Assembly (NCBI RefSeq): GCF_963583255.1
Contig: NC_084816.1
Span: 13,007,100-13,071,099 of the forward strand
Length of the DNA: 64,000 nucleotides
Origin: Pyrus communis
Lineage: Eukaryota > Streptophyta > Magnoliopsida > Rosales > Rosaceae
Direction: 5' to 3'
Shown here: positions 45,850 to 58,855 of the stretch, one piece after another
Numbering within the stretch: the stretch's first letter is position 1
How the letters are laid out: each line of letters starts with the position of its first letter
Notes under the pieces: generated by a model
What the model was told of the DNA's origin: nothing
What the model saw: the letters and a program-made list of their open reading frames with translations, nothing else
Databases searched by the model: none
Made by a program: the position numbers and the translations under genes

Positions 45850-48800
45850 TCAGAGATTGAAAGGGTCATCTGCTCGGCCGTCAGTGCAGATAAGTGTTCC
45901 TGCAACTTCTAAATCTCATAAGTCACCTCCATGATCCTGGCTTCCATGGCTGAGCCCTCCTCCACCAATCGCTGCAGAGTGGATGAAGTTCTAGATTGCT
46001 TCTCTTTGTTGCACTTCACCCTATTGGTTTGCTTCTCTGGCCAGAACTCTTAAATTCTCGAAGAAATTGAGGAATGACTCGTACCGGACCTTCGACATTT
46101 ACTGAGCCTTGTATAGTTCAATCAAAGCTTTCTAAACATCTTGGAGAGCTTTAAAGCTAAAGGAGGTTGTAAGTCCCTTTGCTTCCATTCTTTGAAAATC
46201 CAGCGTAAATCTTAGAGAGGTTGGGGCTTAGATGGATGCCTTGGGGACCTCAGCCTTATCGGAATCTGCCCAAACTCTCTGACAAGGTCTAGCAAGGAGG
46301 CTATGGCTGGAATAAATGCAAGGGGTAAGGGCATTACTCCAACACCCCTGGAGGCAGCTTCGCTTGGAAGTGGGGAAGGAGGACCAGAAGTAGAGAATGC
46401 ATGAGCAATAGTAGTGTTGGTCTTCTTCGACCTAGGGATAGGAATCCCTGTGACCCCAGAAGCCTAAGAAAATCGAGGAATAACTGCCTTACGCGCCGTG
46501 GGCTATGGAGACTTACCCAAGCCCTTTCCAAAAGCCTATTACAATCCAATAAAGTAAAGCTAATCAGAGAATGGAGTCATACTTAAGGTAAAGAATAAGC
46601 AGAATAAAGAAGACCTTTATACCTAAACTAGCCGTTGAGTTTAAGGATGAGGCACCTCTATGGTGGCAGCGGTTTTGGGAGAAGAAGGTTGGCTGGCTCG
46701 AGAAACAGCCAAAGGAGCCCTCAGGCTAGTCACTTCTGAGACCACGGGGATCTCAAGGACTATTGGCTCCCCAAAGGTTTTGGATGGTTCCTTGGCGGCC
46801 TCATGCATTGGAGAATACTGAAATGACAAAGTATAAGTACCAGTTAAGGAGGACTTCAAAACAAATTCAGAATGACTTAGAAAGGGAGGCACTTATTGAA
46901 GTGTTATCATCTTTGACATAGTGCAACATCTCCTCAGTCTTTAGATTGAACTGGGAGGTTTGAGTCACCACCGTGGAAGGAGGGTGAATAAAAGAAGGAA
47001 CTGAGCTTTGCCCGATGGTAGATGCAAGTGCTCCAACCTTTGCCTATAAAAAAAGAAAGATGTTTGTTAATTCCAAGGTTGACAAAAACCCAATTTAACT
47101 AAGAATGGGGAAAAGGTATACCTTTGAAGGCTTGGCCCGACAAGGAGAAAGATGCTCTGCTCGGGCTAGAGGAGAAGAAAGCTCGGGTTGGGTGGTCCCT
47201 TCACCTTTAGTGTCTTATTTCAAGTAAACAAATAAAGTGTAAGCACGAGTGTCAAAGAAAACGAACTTTAAAACTAACTTAGTACACAAGAGAGTAAAAA
47301 CCATACCTTCAACTTTCCAAGAATTGTGTCAAGGACTGCCTTATCCTCGGGCCAAACTTCTTCACCTGACTGCCCCTCTTTGGAAGTAGGAGCATGTTTA
47401 TTCGTTGCTAAAGGCCTTGGTCATAAGAAAAGAATATGGTTATTAGTGCATGCCTGAAGAAGAATGAAAATTGAAACTGAGAAAAGAAGACCAAAGTTAA
47501 ATGTGCTTACTGGAGGATTTTTGCTTCTTTCTATCCACGTCAGCTGGATGGGCAGGGGAGGACTTTCAAGATTGAGATGTTTGGAACCTGGTCCTCTTCC
47601 TTGGGGGAGTTGCCCTCAGGCCAAGCCGAGCAAGGTGAGGCTGAGGTCGTTCCTCAGTCTCAGACTCCAAAGATTCTACCACAGTTGCCTTTGTCCACCA
47701 AGGTGCCTGAGTCTCCACTTCAGGCCCAGCCTCAGCCTCTGAGTCTTCAAATAGCTCGGAGATGTCCCTAGTATCTCCGGCAACTTGGCTGGACCCTGCC
47801 TCTTGCCTCGCAGCCTCGACTACGGCCTTTGAAAGAACCAGTGTATATACAACCTCTTTTTTGGCCCGATATCCACCTCTTCAGTGTTGCCTTGGGCTGC
47901 AAAACCAAAATAAGAATTAGTAAATGACAAGTTATGAAGGCATCACAAAGAGAAATAAAATAGAAAATATAAGACAATGAAATGTACCTATAAGGAGAAG
48001 TTGATTCTTTTGGTAGATCATCTTCTTCCAATTCTCGAGCACACCCTTTTGGGGTAGGATTTGAAGAAGAGTTGCCCGAAGAGACGATTGTGGGCTTCCA
48101 TCAGGTCTTCTTCATACTTATTCTGCCACTTGGCCTCCCACTAAGTGGCAAAAGATGGAATGCACTCGAAGTTGAGAACTACGAGCTTATGGGCAATACG
48201 GCTCATCACTTCCAAGCTGCATTGAGCTGCTCGAAAAGTCATGTCGGCAGGGGAGTGAAGACGGAATGAGGTTTCACAGTGCATGAAGTTAAAGAATGGC
48301 ATTAGGATGGCTTGCCTGAAGCCTAGCTGCCTACCATAGAAGTTTGAGTGACAAATATGCAGCCCTCGTCCGTAGCCTGTGCAGTCACTCCGAACTCCCT
48401 AGGCCAAGTCTCGTTGTTGGATGCAGCTTACAAACTTCTCCTTGCAGAGGCTGCTAGCGTCTTCCCCAAAGGCATCTTGGAAAATCTGGTCCAAGAACCA
48501 TGGGCACCTTCTGAGCACAGAGGTACCCCACTCTAAGTCTGCCTGAGTTTGACAGACTCTGAAGAAGTATAGGAAAATAAGGGTTAAGTGGTTAGTGAGG
48601 GACGCCTTGGCTAGCATGTGGGCTAGAGTTACTTCTTTAGGGAACTCCAGGTTAGGCACCTAAAACTTGGGGAAATACCACTGGAGCCACAATTGGATCA
48701 TCCAGGTTGGCCCATTAAGATTGGTTTCGAAGGGCTCGCCTTGAGTTATCTCGTACAGCAGGTGGTAGAGGTGTACAATAAGGAAAAGCCCCATGGCCAC

Positions 48801-49510
48801 ATCATCAAATGAATGAAGGGCCTCCACCAAATGAACCGGCTCCAATTTCACTCCCTCGGATTTGTTTAGGAAAACATGCTTGTTCAACTAGTACAAGAGA
48901 AAGTACATGTATTTCTGATCCCTATTTGTAGTGGCTAAAGGCGGGCTGAAGGTTTTCTTCATGAAAGGGATGAAGCTCGCAAAGAACCTGCTATAGCTCT
49001 TAAAGGTTGATGGGGTGTACTCCAGCTGAGTAACAGAATTAGAAGCACCCGAGCTCTCAGCTATTGGGCACGAGAGTAAAGACCAGTCATGGGTGATATC
49101 TATGTTCTTACCCAAAGGCCTTAGCTCGAAAACTTGAGCCATGTCAAGGACAGTAAGAGACATGGGACCCATTCTAAAATCGAATGTGTTGGTCCCATTG
49201 TTGTAAAAGATAAGAGCCGTGGTCAAGAGCTCGGGCTTGACAATGACGGTGACTTTGGAGAGCATAATGAGCTCGTAATTGCCATTATCCATCCACTTCT
49301 TCTTCCAGATAGGCTCAAGCTCATTCACCCATTACGTTCAAGCTTCATCTTTCATCAATGGGAAGCCCCTTCGATGATTTGACCATTTAGAGGCTGAGAT
49401 GCCAGCCTTGGCGGAGTAGGGGTTTGGGGTGAACCAACTAGCAGAGTGCATATTGCTCTCTGCTACGATTGGGACTCGGGTAGTCCAGGCCGGCCCCAAG
49501 GAATACACTC
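45850..49510 (-). pseudogene. PMD gene remnant antisense to Tat-like element #3
   Basis: The minus-strand frame near 49328 reads WKKKWMDNGNYELIMLSKVT and FDFRMGPMSLTVLDMAQVF, the PMD signature. It continues with PTWMIQLWLQWYFPKF, TQADLEWGTSVLRRCPWFLD and the HSNFYGRQLGFRQAI region. A GT-AG intron is visible at 47897-47987 (GTACATTTC to TTTTGCAG). Low-complexity and helical C-terminal sequence reaches the end of pol. Several stops and shifts. The product differs substantially from the PMD of element 1, so it is not the same recent capture. Confidence 0.82.
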
Positions 49511-49567
49511 CTCATTCCTTTAAGAAAATTGAAGAGTTCAGGAAAGGAAGTAAAGAGAATTGAACGC

Positions 49568-49859
49568 AGAAAACATAGCACGTACTGATATTAATGGACT
49601 GTCAATGCCCAATTGGCAATCCTATGATCAGGAATGTTTAGAATATGTATAAGAAATAAAATGGTGTCTTGAATCTAACTTCTTTAGATCACATTCTCCC
49701 AATTACATATTTCTTGGACTTATCGTTTAAGCATATAACATTTATATGAGACGGCTTAAAACAATAATATTTGCGCTTTATATTAAACTAGATTAGTTTA
49801 ACATATGAAATGTCCGTAAAGTATTATCATATGATTGGTTTTAGGGCACATTTCCAACA
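49568..49859 (-). repeat. Partial 3' LTR of the LARD
   Basis: Matches 56959-57250 with scattered substitutions and ends TTTCCAACA. Followed inward by the polypurine tract (49860-49871). The remaining 1.5 kb of this LTR is deleted. Confidence 0.8.
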
Positions 49860-49871
49860 ATCTCCCACTTG

Positions 49872-52800
49872 CACTAGACCCAATCAGCTTGGTCATCTAT
49901 GATGATACCTCTTCTGAATTCATTTCAAAAGTGGTTGAGTAGTAGGCCTAGACAATGGATATCTATATGTTATCCATAGAAGCAACCTTGAGAATAACGA
50001 TGTCACCATTATGCATGATTCTCAATCATGTGGTTCAGTCTCTCATTTAAGTTCAAATCTTGATGAGACCTTGATTCCCTGGCTTGAGCTATCGCCCCAT
50101 TAGTGTCGTAGTGTCGGTACACTAGAGACATTTTCTGGTTGGAACCGAATAGAGAGTTCATAAATGAACTTTCCCATCCAAACAACATTGTTGTAAGCTT
50201 CTATATGGCGATATATTTTCCATGCACGATGGAACACACTAAAGTGATTACTTTTAATGCTTCCACCCAAATATCTCTTTAGTGATAATAAAGAGGCATC
50301 CAATTATCTCTTCATTCAAAATGAAAAGACATCCAATGATGGATACGATATTAGATTCATAATATGATACATTTACGCTTTCATTGCTTTACTCTAATTC
50401 TTCCTTATTCTTAAGGAATCTATCCTTTAGTATTTCTTAAATACTTAAGGACTCACTTGACAGTTGCCATGGTTCTGATCTTGGGCTTGCGCTAATATCA
50501 TCTTGTACCGATCTTGGCACAACTCATATCAATGTTTTTCATACAATATGAAATAAGTAAATCACCTTTCTGTGTATGCATAAAGGATTCTATTTACGCT
50601 TTATGCTTCTTTGGGAGTCAAAAGGGTACATTCCCTTTTAGAAGAATAACTCCCAGTTTGACTGAAATTGTCCTTTCATTTGAAGTTTATCATTCGAGAA
50701 ACTTCCTACATCTATCATCTATCAATAGGGATTGAGATGATCCAATTATATCTTGAAATCTATCACTATAGATTTCCATCCCATGTATATAGACTATGTT
50801 TCCCATATACATTCTATCATTATAGAATGTTTAAAGTCATAACTTTAACGAAGAAGAATTCCTTTCATTTCTAAAATTAATATATCATATATATGTTCAA
50901 ATTTAGGAATATTGTTAACTCCCACTAATCTTTTGTAAGCCTAGTAAACAAAAGATTCATTTACATCCTTATGAGAAATCAAACGATTTGATCTTTCTCT
51001 CATAAGACACTTATGGCTCCCTCTAGCTTGCTAAGATTCATTATGGATGGATCTCTACAACTTACACATCTTGTGATTCCTAGTTTTAGACATATATTAT
51101 CAAGACTATCTTGATAATGGTTTCAGAAACCCATATTATGTCCTAACATTGAATCACCATTTAGTTGTAACTATCAATCTTCAAATTAATTGAAACCAAG
51201 ACTACATCAACAAATTTAGGAATATTGTTAACTCCCACTAATCTTTTGTAAGCCTAGTAAACAAAAGATTCATTTACATCCTTATGAGAAATCAAACGAT
51301 TTGATCTTTCTCTCATAAGACACTTATGGCTCCCTCTAGCTTGCTAAGATTCATTATGGATGGATCTCTACAACTTACACATCTTGTGATTCCTAGTTTT
51401 AGACATATATTATCAAGACTATCTTGATAATGGTTTCAGAAACCCATATTATGTCCTAACATTGAATCACCATTTAGTTGTAACTAGCAATCTTCAAATT
51501 AATTGAAACCAAGACTACATCAACGATGGTTTCTTCTAGGCCAACCAATCTTGTTGATTGTAATCACCTTAAGCTACCATTTAGCTATGCATGTTTCATT
51601 ATTTCAGGTCAAATGGTACTATACCATTTATTTGAGTATATGTTATATATACACTCAATGTAGTCATAAGGATTTTCATTCTTATTTCTTTCGAATTAAG
51701 AGGTGTAACTCTATGAAATAGTCATAAAGTTCAAACCATTCAACTGAGACGGTTTATAAATCCTTCTCGACTACCTTGGAGCTTGTGGTGTAGGAACTAG
51801 GTTGTTATATTTGTTGATTATTATCTTGTCTCTCAAAGAACCCATTCTTTGAGTTCTATCTCTCGTTCATTTACTCTATCTTAGGCAAATCCTAGTGTAG
51901 GATTACAATGAACTACCCAACAAACAACATTTGTTAGTTGGTTTGTAGAAGTGATATCCAAAGGTTAATATAAGGATATCACACAAGATTGTTCTCAAAC
52001 AAATATTGCTTATTAGCACACAACCCCAAATCTTCACACACTTAAGACTTGTCTTTCTTTCCAACTACATCCTATTGAGTCATGAAAATTTGGAAGATCT
52101 TCTAATTGACAATCATTTTGTTTTAGAAGTATATATGCTATACATGGGTGATTGATAGCATCCAACGAACTAAATCTTATTCGAGTTCATTCTTCTCCCA
52201 ATGGAGAAATCCATTATCTTATGATGCTACTTTCCTTGATATCTTTCAAGGAAACTCTTCTACGATGTTATTTTTTCCTTGGATCAAATCTAAGGAGATA
52301 AATACTTTAGACGTCTTATTCATCAACTTACATTCTTGAATTCTTTGAAACCTTTTGCAAAGTATTCAGACTTGTGTTTATTCATCAACTTACATTCTTG
52401 AATTCTTTGAAACATTTTGTTAAACAAAACATTCATCCATCTCTTATAGTGACGGAATTAAGTTCCTTCTTCAAATTGGAATGTAAAGACAATCTTTGGT
52501 TTTCCAATTTCTTTGGTAGTTCATATGAGGAAGTAAGTATTATCTGCTTTTGCAGAGATCTATATTTTATTCACGTTCCGAAAGTGAAATAGTTTCTCTT
52601 CTCTTATTAATCTTCTACTTCTTAATAGCCACACTTTTACAACTATTGTAAAACATAGTTAATAATACAGAATCAAGAATTCAAGTAGAAGAACCAACTG
52701 TTTTGAACTTATTCAATAACAATTTACAACACCTTTGAAAGGTGTGTTCTTGACACTTGCAAGGCATTTCTTGCAAATACCCGTTCCAATGTCCATCCTT

Positions 52801-55447
52801 TCATAAAGAAAGTTTGTTCCCTTGGAGTTATTTCACCTTCTGCATTTGTCTTCTCCTTTGACTAAAATAGTCATGGTGCCTAAACTCGTACTATCTCTCT
52901 TGAAACTTATTTCAATTGTGTTTATACACATCAAACAATTTGGAGAGTGTGCGGTTAATGTTCACTATATAGTTTACAATAAACTTAGTGAACCATGTGG
53001 ATAGGGACACAAAGGTGAAGTCCTTGCCTAGTTTTCGTCTCTTTAAGTGGTTTAACACTTCAATACTCAATGATTCAAAATCATCATAAGTCCATGTTGA
53101 TGGACTATTTTTGTCAATCAACCATTATGTTCTAAACATAATTACAAACTTTCAAGAATTGTTCAAGGAAACTCTTATTTGTTCATACAACAATTTGTAA
53201 GTGAAGAATCATGGCACATAAAGTGTCCACGCCCTTGTGCTTATCTTCATAAGTTCCTTTGTTCGTAAAACATAGGAATAAGCATTGGTTGTTTGTGTTG
53301 TCCTGTTTATGATAGACTTATCTAACATGTTCTTCCAATGATACATTATCAATAGGAAGATTGTAAGGATGAGACTACTTAGGTACATATACATTCCATT
53401 CAAGACAATTTATGGGATTGCAGTACCAAGTCCGGAAACTAAAGCTTTCGGCTTTTCTTTGTCAAGTTTTAAATAGCGTTTACAAATATATCGGTTAAAA
53501 AATACATAACGAATATAAATTGATTGATTTTAAGCCATTTGATCTGGGTCTTTAAATCAAATAGCACCACCCACTATTTTTGGCAAATTCCATATCCCTC
53601 ATCGAAATTGAAGAGTTTTGGAGGAAACTCTTAGTAGGGTATGGGAGGCTCACTATTACCAAGCCCACCTCACAATGATATGATGTTGGCTATCATCAAT
53701 AATAATGAGAGAGTACGCTTGGAGCCTACCACGGTGGAAGGCCATGAAAAAGTGTTCAAAGCACTTTCACGCTTGTCAACTTAATAATGGTTTGGTTGAG
53801 GGTTTTAGGTCTCATCACATATAAGCATTCTTTTTAATCTTATTAAAACAATTGGGTCCTATTACAACTATTGGTCCATGTGATTGATTTAGTAGTATAT
53901 GATACTCCCACTATGCTTGTTAAACGGGTTTTAAAGCAAGAATATATGGTACTACTAACATAAGCTTTGCATGCATTGATGGACAATATAGTTGCCTTAG
54001 GGCCTTAGGATGACTATGAACCTTTGATTTGATCCAACACGAGCCTAGTGTTGGATCTCGGTCTAGGAATGATGATTGATTTTAGTTACACGTTTAATCA
54101 CATTAAGGCGTGTTTTCTTATTGGGTGTTGGACCCTACTACTCCAATTTCATGCATATCAAATATAACAAGAAAGCAGTACTTCAAAGTAAAGAAGAGCT
54201 TATGCTGTTTTATAACATTTGATCATATAAAATTACAACGAAAATCTAATCTACACATTCCCATGGTTCAAACAATTTGAGGGATGGTCTTTCACATAGC
54301 TCAATTATTGTAGGCTTAGGTTCATAATCACCCTTTCTTTAATTAATTAAAGCTTTAACTAATTAAACTTGAATGCAACATTGTCATTTGGTTTTTGTAT
54401 CCATAGAATTGATTTAGATGGAGCTAAATAAAATGAAAATCCAATTCTCATTTAAAGATGCAAAACTATTTTGTTCTTAACTAATTTGGGCCAAAATGCA
54501 ATAGCCTCAACTTTTGGGCTATATTGCAAAACACAAACTTTTGAGGTCACTTTGTAAAAACACAAAAGTCCACTACTTCATGTAATTACAACTAGAACCC
54601 AAAAATTTCAACAAATGCAAAAACTTCATTAAAGGAGCAAAACAATTTGTCCTTTAGTGATTTTAGGCCTTAACGTAAAAATGTAATTTTCAGGTCAAAG
54701 TACAAATACACAAAATTATCAAAACTTTATGTACTTGCATAAAAGCCCCAAAAGTACCCCCATTATAGGGGTGGCTGGTTTTGGCAAGTGAGAGTGGTGG
54801 TTGGTTTTTGTTGAAAATTCAAAATCTTAAGGTGTGTTGAATAAGTGAAAGGTATGGGTTGAAAAGTTGATTGGCATGGTTGAAAAGTTTGATTGGTATG
54901 GGTTGAAAGATATAGGTAAGGTGTAGCATTTATCAAATAATAAAACACAAATCATCCATCACCAATCAATAACAAACCAAAACTTAATGAAAAACAGCAA
55001 ACACATTGAATCAAAACACCAAACCTTTTTGTTCTGGGTAAGAACATAACAAGAACAATGAAGAACATCCATGAAAACCCATAAGAGCTCCATGAACATT
55101 TTTCACCCAAAGGCATCCCAAAAACTCTCGAACTTAAGGGAAATAACGTATTACCATACTAGGGTACTTAGGGGTTCCTAATGTCACTTTAAAACACTTT
55201 TAACAAGACAAACATGAACCCAAAAATCCACCCTTTGGATTTGGCCGAATTTCCCCATAAACATGGCACCAAATTTTAGCTCCAAAATTTATGCTCGTAT
55301 GAACTACATCTACAACATTTGAGATGACAACTTTTCTAACAAAATTTACCTTCAAAGAAGCAATAATAAAGCTTGTAACAATTACAACATTCAAATAAAA
55401 GACTATGAACTACAAAACCCAAAAGGATTCACCAACTACTAGACCTA
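49872..55447. other. Non-coding interior of the LARD
   Basis: About 5.6 kb of AT-rich sequence with short open frames only; none matches a retroelement domain. It holds a 313-bp tandem duplication and a smaller 60-bp duplication (52316-52414). Large non-coding interiors are the definition of LARDs, which depend on other elements for proteins. Confidence 0.65.
50898..51523. repeat. 313-bp tandem duplication in the LARD
   Basis: Units at 50898-51210 and 51211-51523 begin CAAATTTAGGAATATTG and appear identical apart from one substitution (ACTATCAATC versus ACTAGCAATC). The near-identity indicates a recent event relative to the surrounding decay. Confidence 0.92.
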
Positions 55448-55461
55448 GGATCTTGATACCA
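55448..55461 (-). other. Primer binding site of the LARD
   Basis: On the minus strand TGGTATCAAGATCC lies two bases inside the LTR end at 55464, matching the initiator-methionine tRNA complement in its first eight bases. Confidence 0.7.
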
Positions 55462-55463
55462 TT

Positions 55464-57250
55464 TGAAGGAGATATTTGTGAAAACTAGTTCGTTTGAGCA
55501 ACATCTACAACATGCAATTAACAATTAAAGGTGGAATCATGCTTGTATGCGTTCAAAAACAAAACTTTACCCATGAAATTCAAGGCCTAGTAGTTATGGT
55601 GAACCAAGACTCAACTCAAAACAAAGTGAGTTGAGCAATCTTATATCTTTGTTGATTCCTCTTTTCATAAGAAAAGGCTAATCACCCAAGGGAGATGGCC
55701 TTCATTCTTTACTTAGCTCCATGGATTTCTTGAAGGAGGATGGATGAATGGACTCTCCAAGTTCCCAAAATAGAGAATCTCTAAGTCTCCACACCAAGGA
55801 GAGCATTGATGAAGAGATGAGTGACCTAGAGGAAGTAAGATTGCTAGCTATTTTCCCCAAGGGTGATTGGCCTCTTAGAGAGAAAATGATAGCTTGTGTT
55901 CTCTCCAATTTCCTCAAAGAAAACCCTAATCATGAAATGGCTATAAAGTTCCTTTTATACCACCTCACAATGGAGTGGCAAACTTGCAATTAATACAAGT
56001 TTGCTACCCTCACCAATATGGCCGGCCATTGTAGGTTAATTGGGCTTTGAAGCCCCTTGTGTTTTCAAGTTGTCATACAACTTGAGTTATTAGACTTGAC
56101 ATTCAAATCCCATTGGGCCTTGAGGCCCAAAACTAACCCGAGGTCTATAACGAACTTATTTGTTTGATTAATTAACATATTAATCAATCCTAGCCATAAA
56201 TAATTAAACCATTTAATTATCCTTACTCAACTCCGTTGTTTCTTCAATTTTACCTTACTCGGTGTATGATCTATTAGGTTCTTTTTAGCGAGGCAGTGGG
56301 CGATTATAACTCTTCAAATCGATTGTGAATTGAAACATACTTTGCTCACCTTTAAGGCTTCTACAAACCATGAGTGACACATAGCAGTATGTCATGGCTA
56401 CCCAAGCTAATCAGAAGTGGTGGAGAACCTATTCAGCTTAGGATTACAATGCAATACGGTCTTTATCTAATACAATACTCTTGACCACATTGTTTGGTTT
56501 GATAGTTTATTCATGTCTACCATCCAATGTGATTCTTTTACTTATATGATTACCTTGAATGTGATTTGGAACGACTTCCTAAATCTCATTCATACTCTGG
56601 CTAGAGATTCTTAATCATATTATAGAGTATTCTCCCTCAAACAGTTTGAAGGCTAGAGATTCATTGTTGTGCATTCACTTGCCTCCGTGGCTAAGTGGCT
56701 TAACCCCAACTATGTCGTGAACACCCTCTGATGGAGTGACTTTGATATAGTCAAAGATCAAGGACCTCACCACAAAACAACTATGATGCCTCAAGTCAAA
56801 GAACTACTTTGCATTATCCCAACCATGAGTTCTCATGTGACATGAGTATGAGAACTCCTCGTTGATCGTGTTCAGTGGACTCATTCTCTATTGAGCGCCT
56901 ACATGCTTGTCTTGGTGTTGGTCACACGAATGACTCGAGACCAGTCACTCTCCCTAAGAGAAGACATAACACGTATTGATCTTGATGGACTGTCAATGCC
57001 CAATTGGCAGTTCTATGATCAGGAACGTTTAGGATATGTATAAGAAAGAGAATGGTCTCTTGAATCTAACTTCTTTAGATCACACTCTCCCAATTACATA
57101 TTCCTTGGACTTATCGTTTAAGCATATAACATTTATATGAGACAGTTTAAAACAATAATCTTTGCCCTTTATATTAAACTAGATTAGTTTAACATGTGAA
57201 ATGTCCGTAAAGTGTCATCATATGATTGGTTTTAGGGCACATTTCTGACA
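55464..57250 (-). repeat. 5' LTR of the LARD
   Basis: 1787 bp with plus-strand ends TGAAGGAGA and TTTCTGACA. Minus-strand TATAAAAGG at 55951-55959 gives a promoter. The 81-codon plus-strand frame at 55748 lies inside it and is likely fortuitous. Confidence 0.7.
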
Positions 57251-58332
57251 TCTAGCACACCAAGTATCTTCATGAGACTTATGAATCAGACTCCTCATCC
57301 TTTTAATATTAGTCTCTTTCTTGTAGTTTATTTTGACGATATTTTAATCTATAGCAAGGATACAAGAAGAAAATCTGACGCATTTGAGGCAAGTTTTGAG
57401 TGTGTTGAAAGAAAATAAGTTGTATATGAATACGAAGAAATGCATTTTGTGTACAAATAAATTGCTAAATTTGGGGTTTATAGCTGGTGAGGATGAAATT
57501 TAGGTGGATGACGAGAAAACAAGGCCATCCTAGATTGGCCAACTCCGAAGTCAGTCTCCGACATAAAACGTTTTCATGTCCTAGCTATTTTTATTGGAGG
57601 TTTGTATGACATAGCACCATCACCGCATCTATCACATAATGCCTGAAGAAAGGAAAGTTCAGTTGGGCAAAGGAACAAGAACAGAGCTTTGCCCTTATTA
57701 AAAAGAAACTTTGTACCTCTTAGCTATTAGCTATTTTGAACTTTGAGAAGGTATTCGAAGTTGAATGCGAAGCTAGTGGAGTGAGAATAGGTGCTGTTTT
57801 TTCTTAGGAGAAAAAACCTATAGCTTTCTTCTCTAAAAAACTAAGTGAAGCCTGTTAGAAATGGAGCACTTACAATCAGGAGTTTTATGCAGTGATTCGA
57901 GCTTTGAAGCAATGGGAGAACTAATAAAAAAACATGTTAATAAACTATATTAACATAAAAAACATGTTAATACTAGTTTATGTTAATACAATCAAGATTT
58001 GAAGTTTATTAACAATAAAAAACATGTTAATAAAATCCATATCAGATAGGTAACTTTATTGCAGAAATTTATTGTTTGTTATCAAGCATAAATCTGACGC
58101 TCAAAATCGTGTTGTCAATGCCTTAACTAGACGAGCATCCTTGTTGATAACTTTTTTCGTAAGAAATTGTGGGGTTCAAATGCTTGAAGGAATTGTATGA
58201 ATCTGATAATGACTTTCAAAGAATCTAGAGGAAGTGCGTTATTTATAAGCCAATGGCAGACTATTTTTCCTCAATGAAGGTTTCCTGTTCAAGGACAACC
58301 AATTTTGTATTCTTTTCTCCTCCTTGCGGCAG
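57251..58332 (+). pseudogene. RT C-terminal part and RNase H of chromovirus #2
   Basis: The frame resumes with SSTPSIFMRLMNQ, then VYFDDILIYSK, then RNase H-like blocks (FEVECEASGVRIGAVFS; KKLSEAC; QEFYAVIRALKQWEN). AT-rich repeats with AACATGTTAATA (57930-58035) occupy the following region, where relatives have LKYINSQ. It ends at 58332 where the TR-GAG element inserts. Confidence 0.8.
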
Positions 58333-58337
58333 AAGCT

Positions 58338-58855
58338 TGTTGATGCACAAAATCGGCTAGGACTTTGGTACAACAGAAAGTGTGAAGTTTGTGACCTTCG
58401 CTAGATTGCTCTGGTCATTAGTGTGGATAAGTATGTAAGTGAATAGAGACAGGGAAGCAAATAACACAAGATGTACGTGGTTCACCCAGATTGGCTACGT
58501 CCACGGAGTAGAGGAGTTCTCTTTAGTTGTGAAGGGTTTACACAAATACATAGGTTCAAGCTCTCTTTTAGTGAGTTCTAGTGAATAGTTTAGTACAAAT
58601 GACATTAGGGATTATTGTGGGAGAATGATCCCCTTTTATAGAAGAGAGTTTCTAGCTTTGTTCTGACATTGACACGTGTCGTGTTGTGATTGGCCTCTGA
58701 TATCGACACGTGTCGAGCTATGATTGGCCTCTGATACCGACATGTGTCGTGTTGTGATTGGCCTCCTGGTTGAAGGAAAAGTCTTGTGGGTCCTTGACGG
58801 TATGCTGTTGACCGGTGGTTAGTAGTTTCGGGATTGGTCAAGTACGATACAAACA
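58338..58855 (-). repeat. 3' LTR of the TR-GAG element
   Basis: TGTTGATGCACAAAATCGG to GATACAAACA on the plus strand. Minus-strand TATAAAAGGG at 58631-58640. Upstream of it (higher coordinates) lie three repeats combining a G-box-like CACGTG or CATGTG with CCAAT. Confidence 0.92.
58662..58765 (-). promoter_or_regulatory. Three 34-bp repeats of G-box plus CCAAT in the TR-GAG LTR
   Basis: CACGTG at 58673-58678 and 58707-58712, CATGTG at 58741-58746; each is followed on the plus strand by ATTGG (CCAAT on the minus strand). The G-box sits in a palindrome GACACGTGTC. The array is 30-130 bp upstream of the TATA box. The 5' LTR copy (61271-61344) retains only the middle CACGTG. Confidence 0.8.

Larger units (their letters stand above)
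38166..49567 (+). mobile_element. Tat-like LTR retrotransposon #3 with antisense PMD gene, plus orientation
   Basis: Inserted in the chromovirus gag. A partial LTR and PBS are followed by plus-strand gag, protease, RT, RNase H and integrase remnants (38560-45843), then a minus-strand PMD gene (45850-49510). The 3' LTR is missing: the element stops abruptly at about 49567 where the LARD LTR begins. It is the mirror image of element 1 in layout and far more decayed. Confidence 0.85.
49568..57250 (-). mobile_element. Non-coding copia-type LARD, minus orientation
   Basis: A 292-bp partial LTR (49568-49859) matches the end of a full 1.8 kb LTR (55464-57250). The minus strand before the left LTR reads CAAGTGGGAGAT, the standard copia polypurine tract, and the LTR start resembles the TGTTGGAAATGTGCCC of copia LTRs. 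The 5.6 kb interior has no gag or pol. The right side abuts chromovirus RT (TCTAG flank), the left side abuts the Tat-like element, so there is no target duplication: a deletion removed the left LTR's outer part. Confidence 0.8.

Noticed and set aside
55748..55993. 81-codon plus-strand frame in the LARD LTR
   Set aside because: Overlapped by an antisense frame, inside U5/R sequence, no family match.
57920..58035. AACATGTTAATA repeats considered as a separate insertion
   Set aside because: The frame around them still reads as the decayed RNase H region, so local slippage is the simpler explanation.
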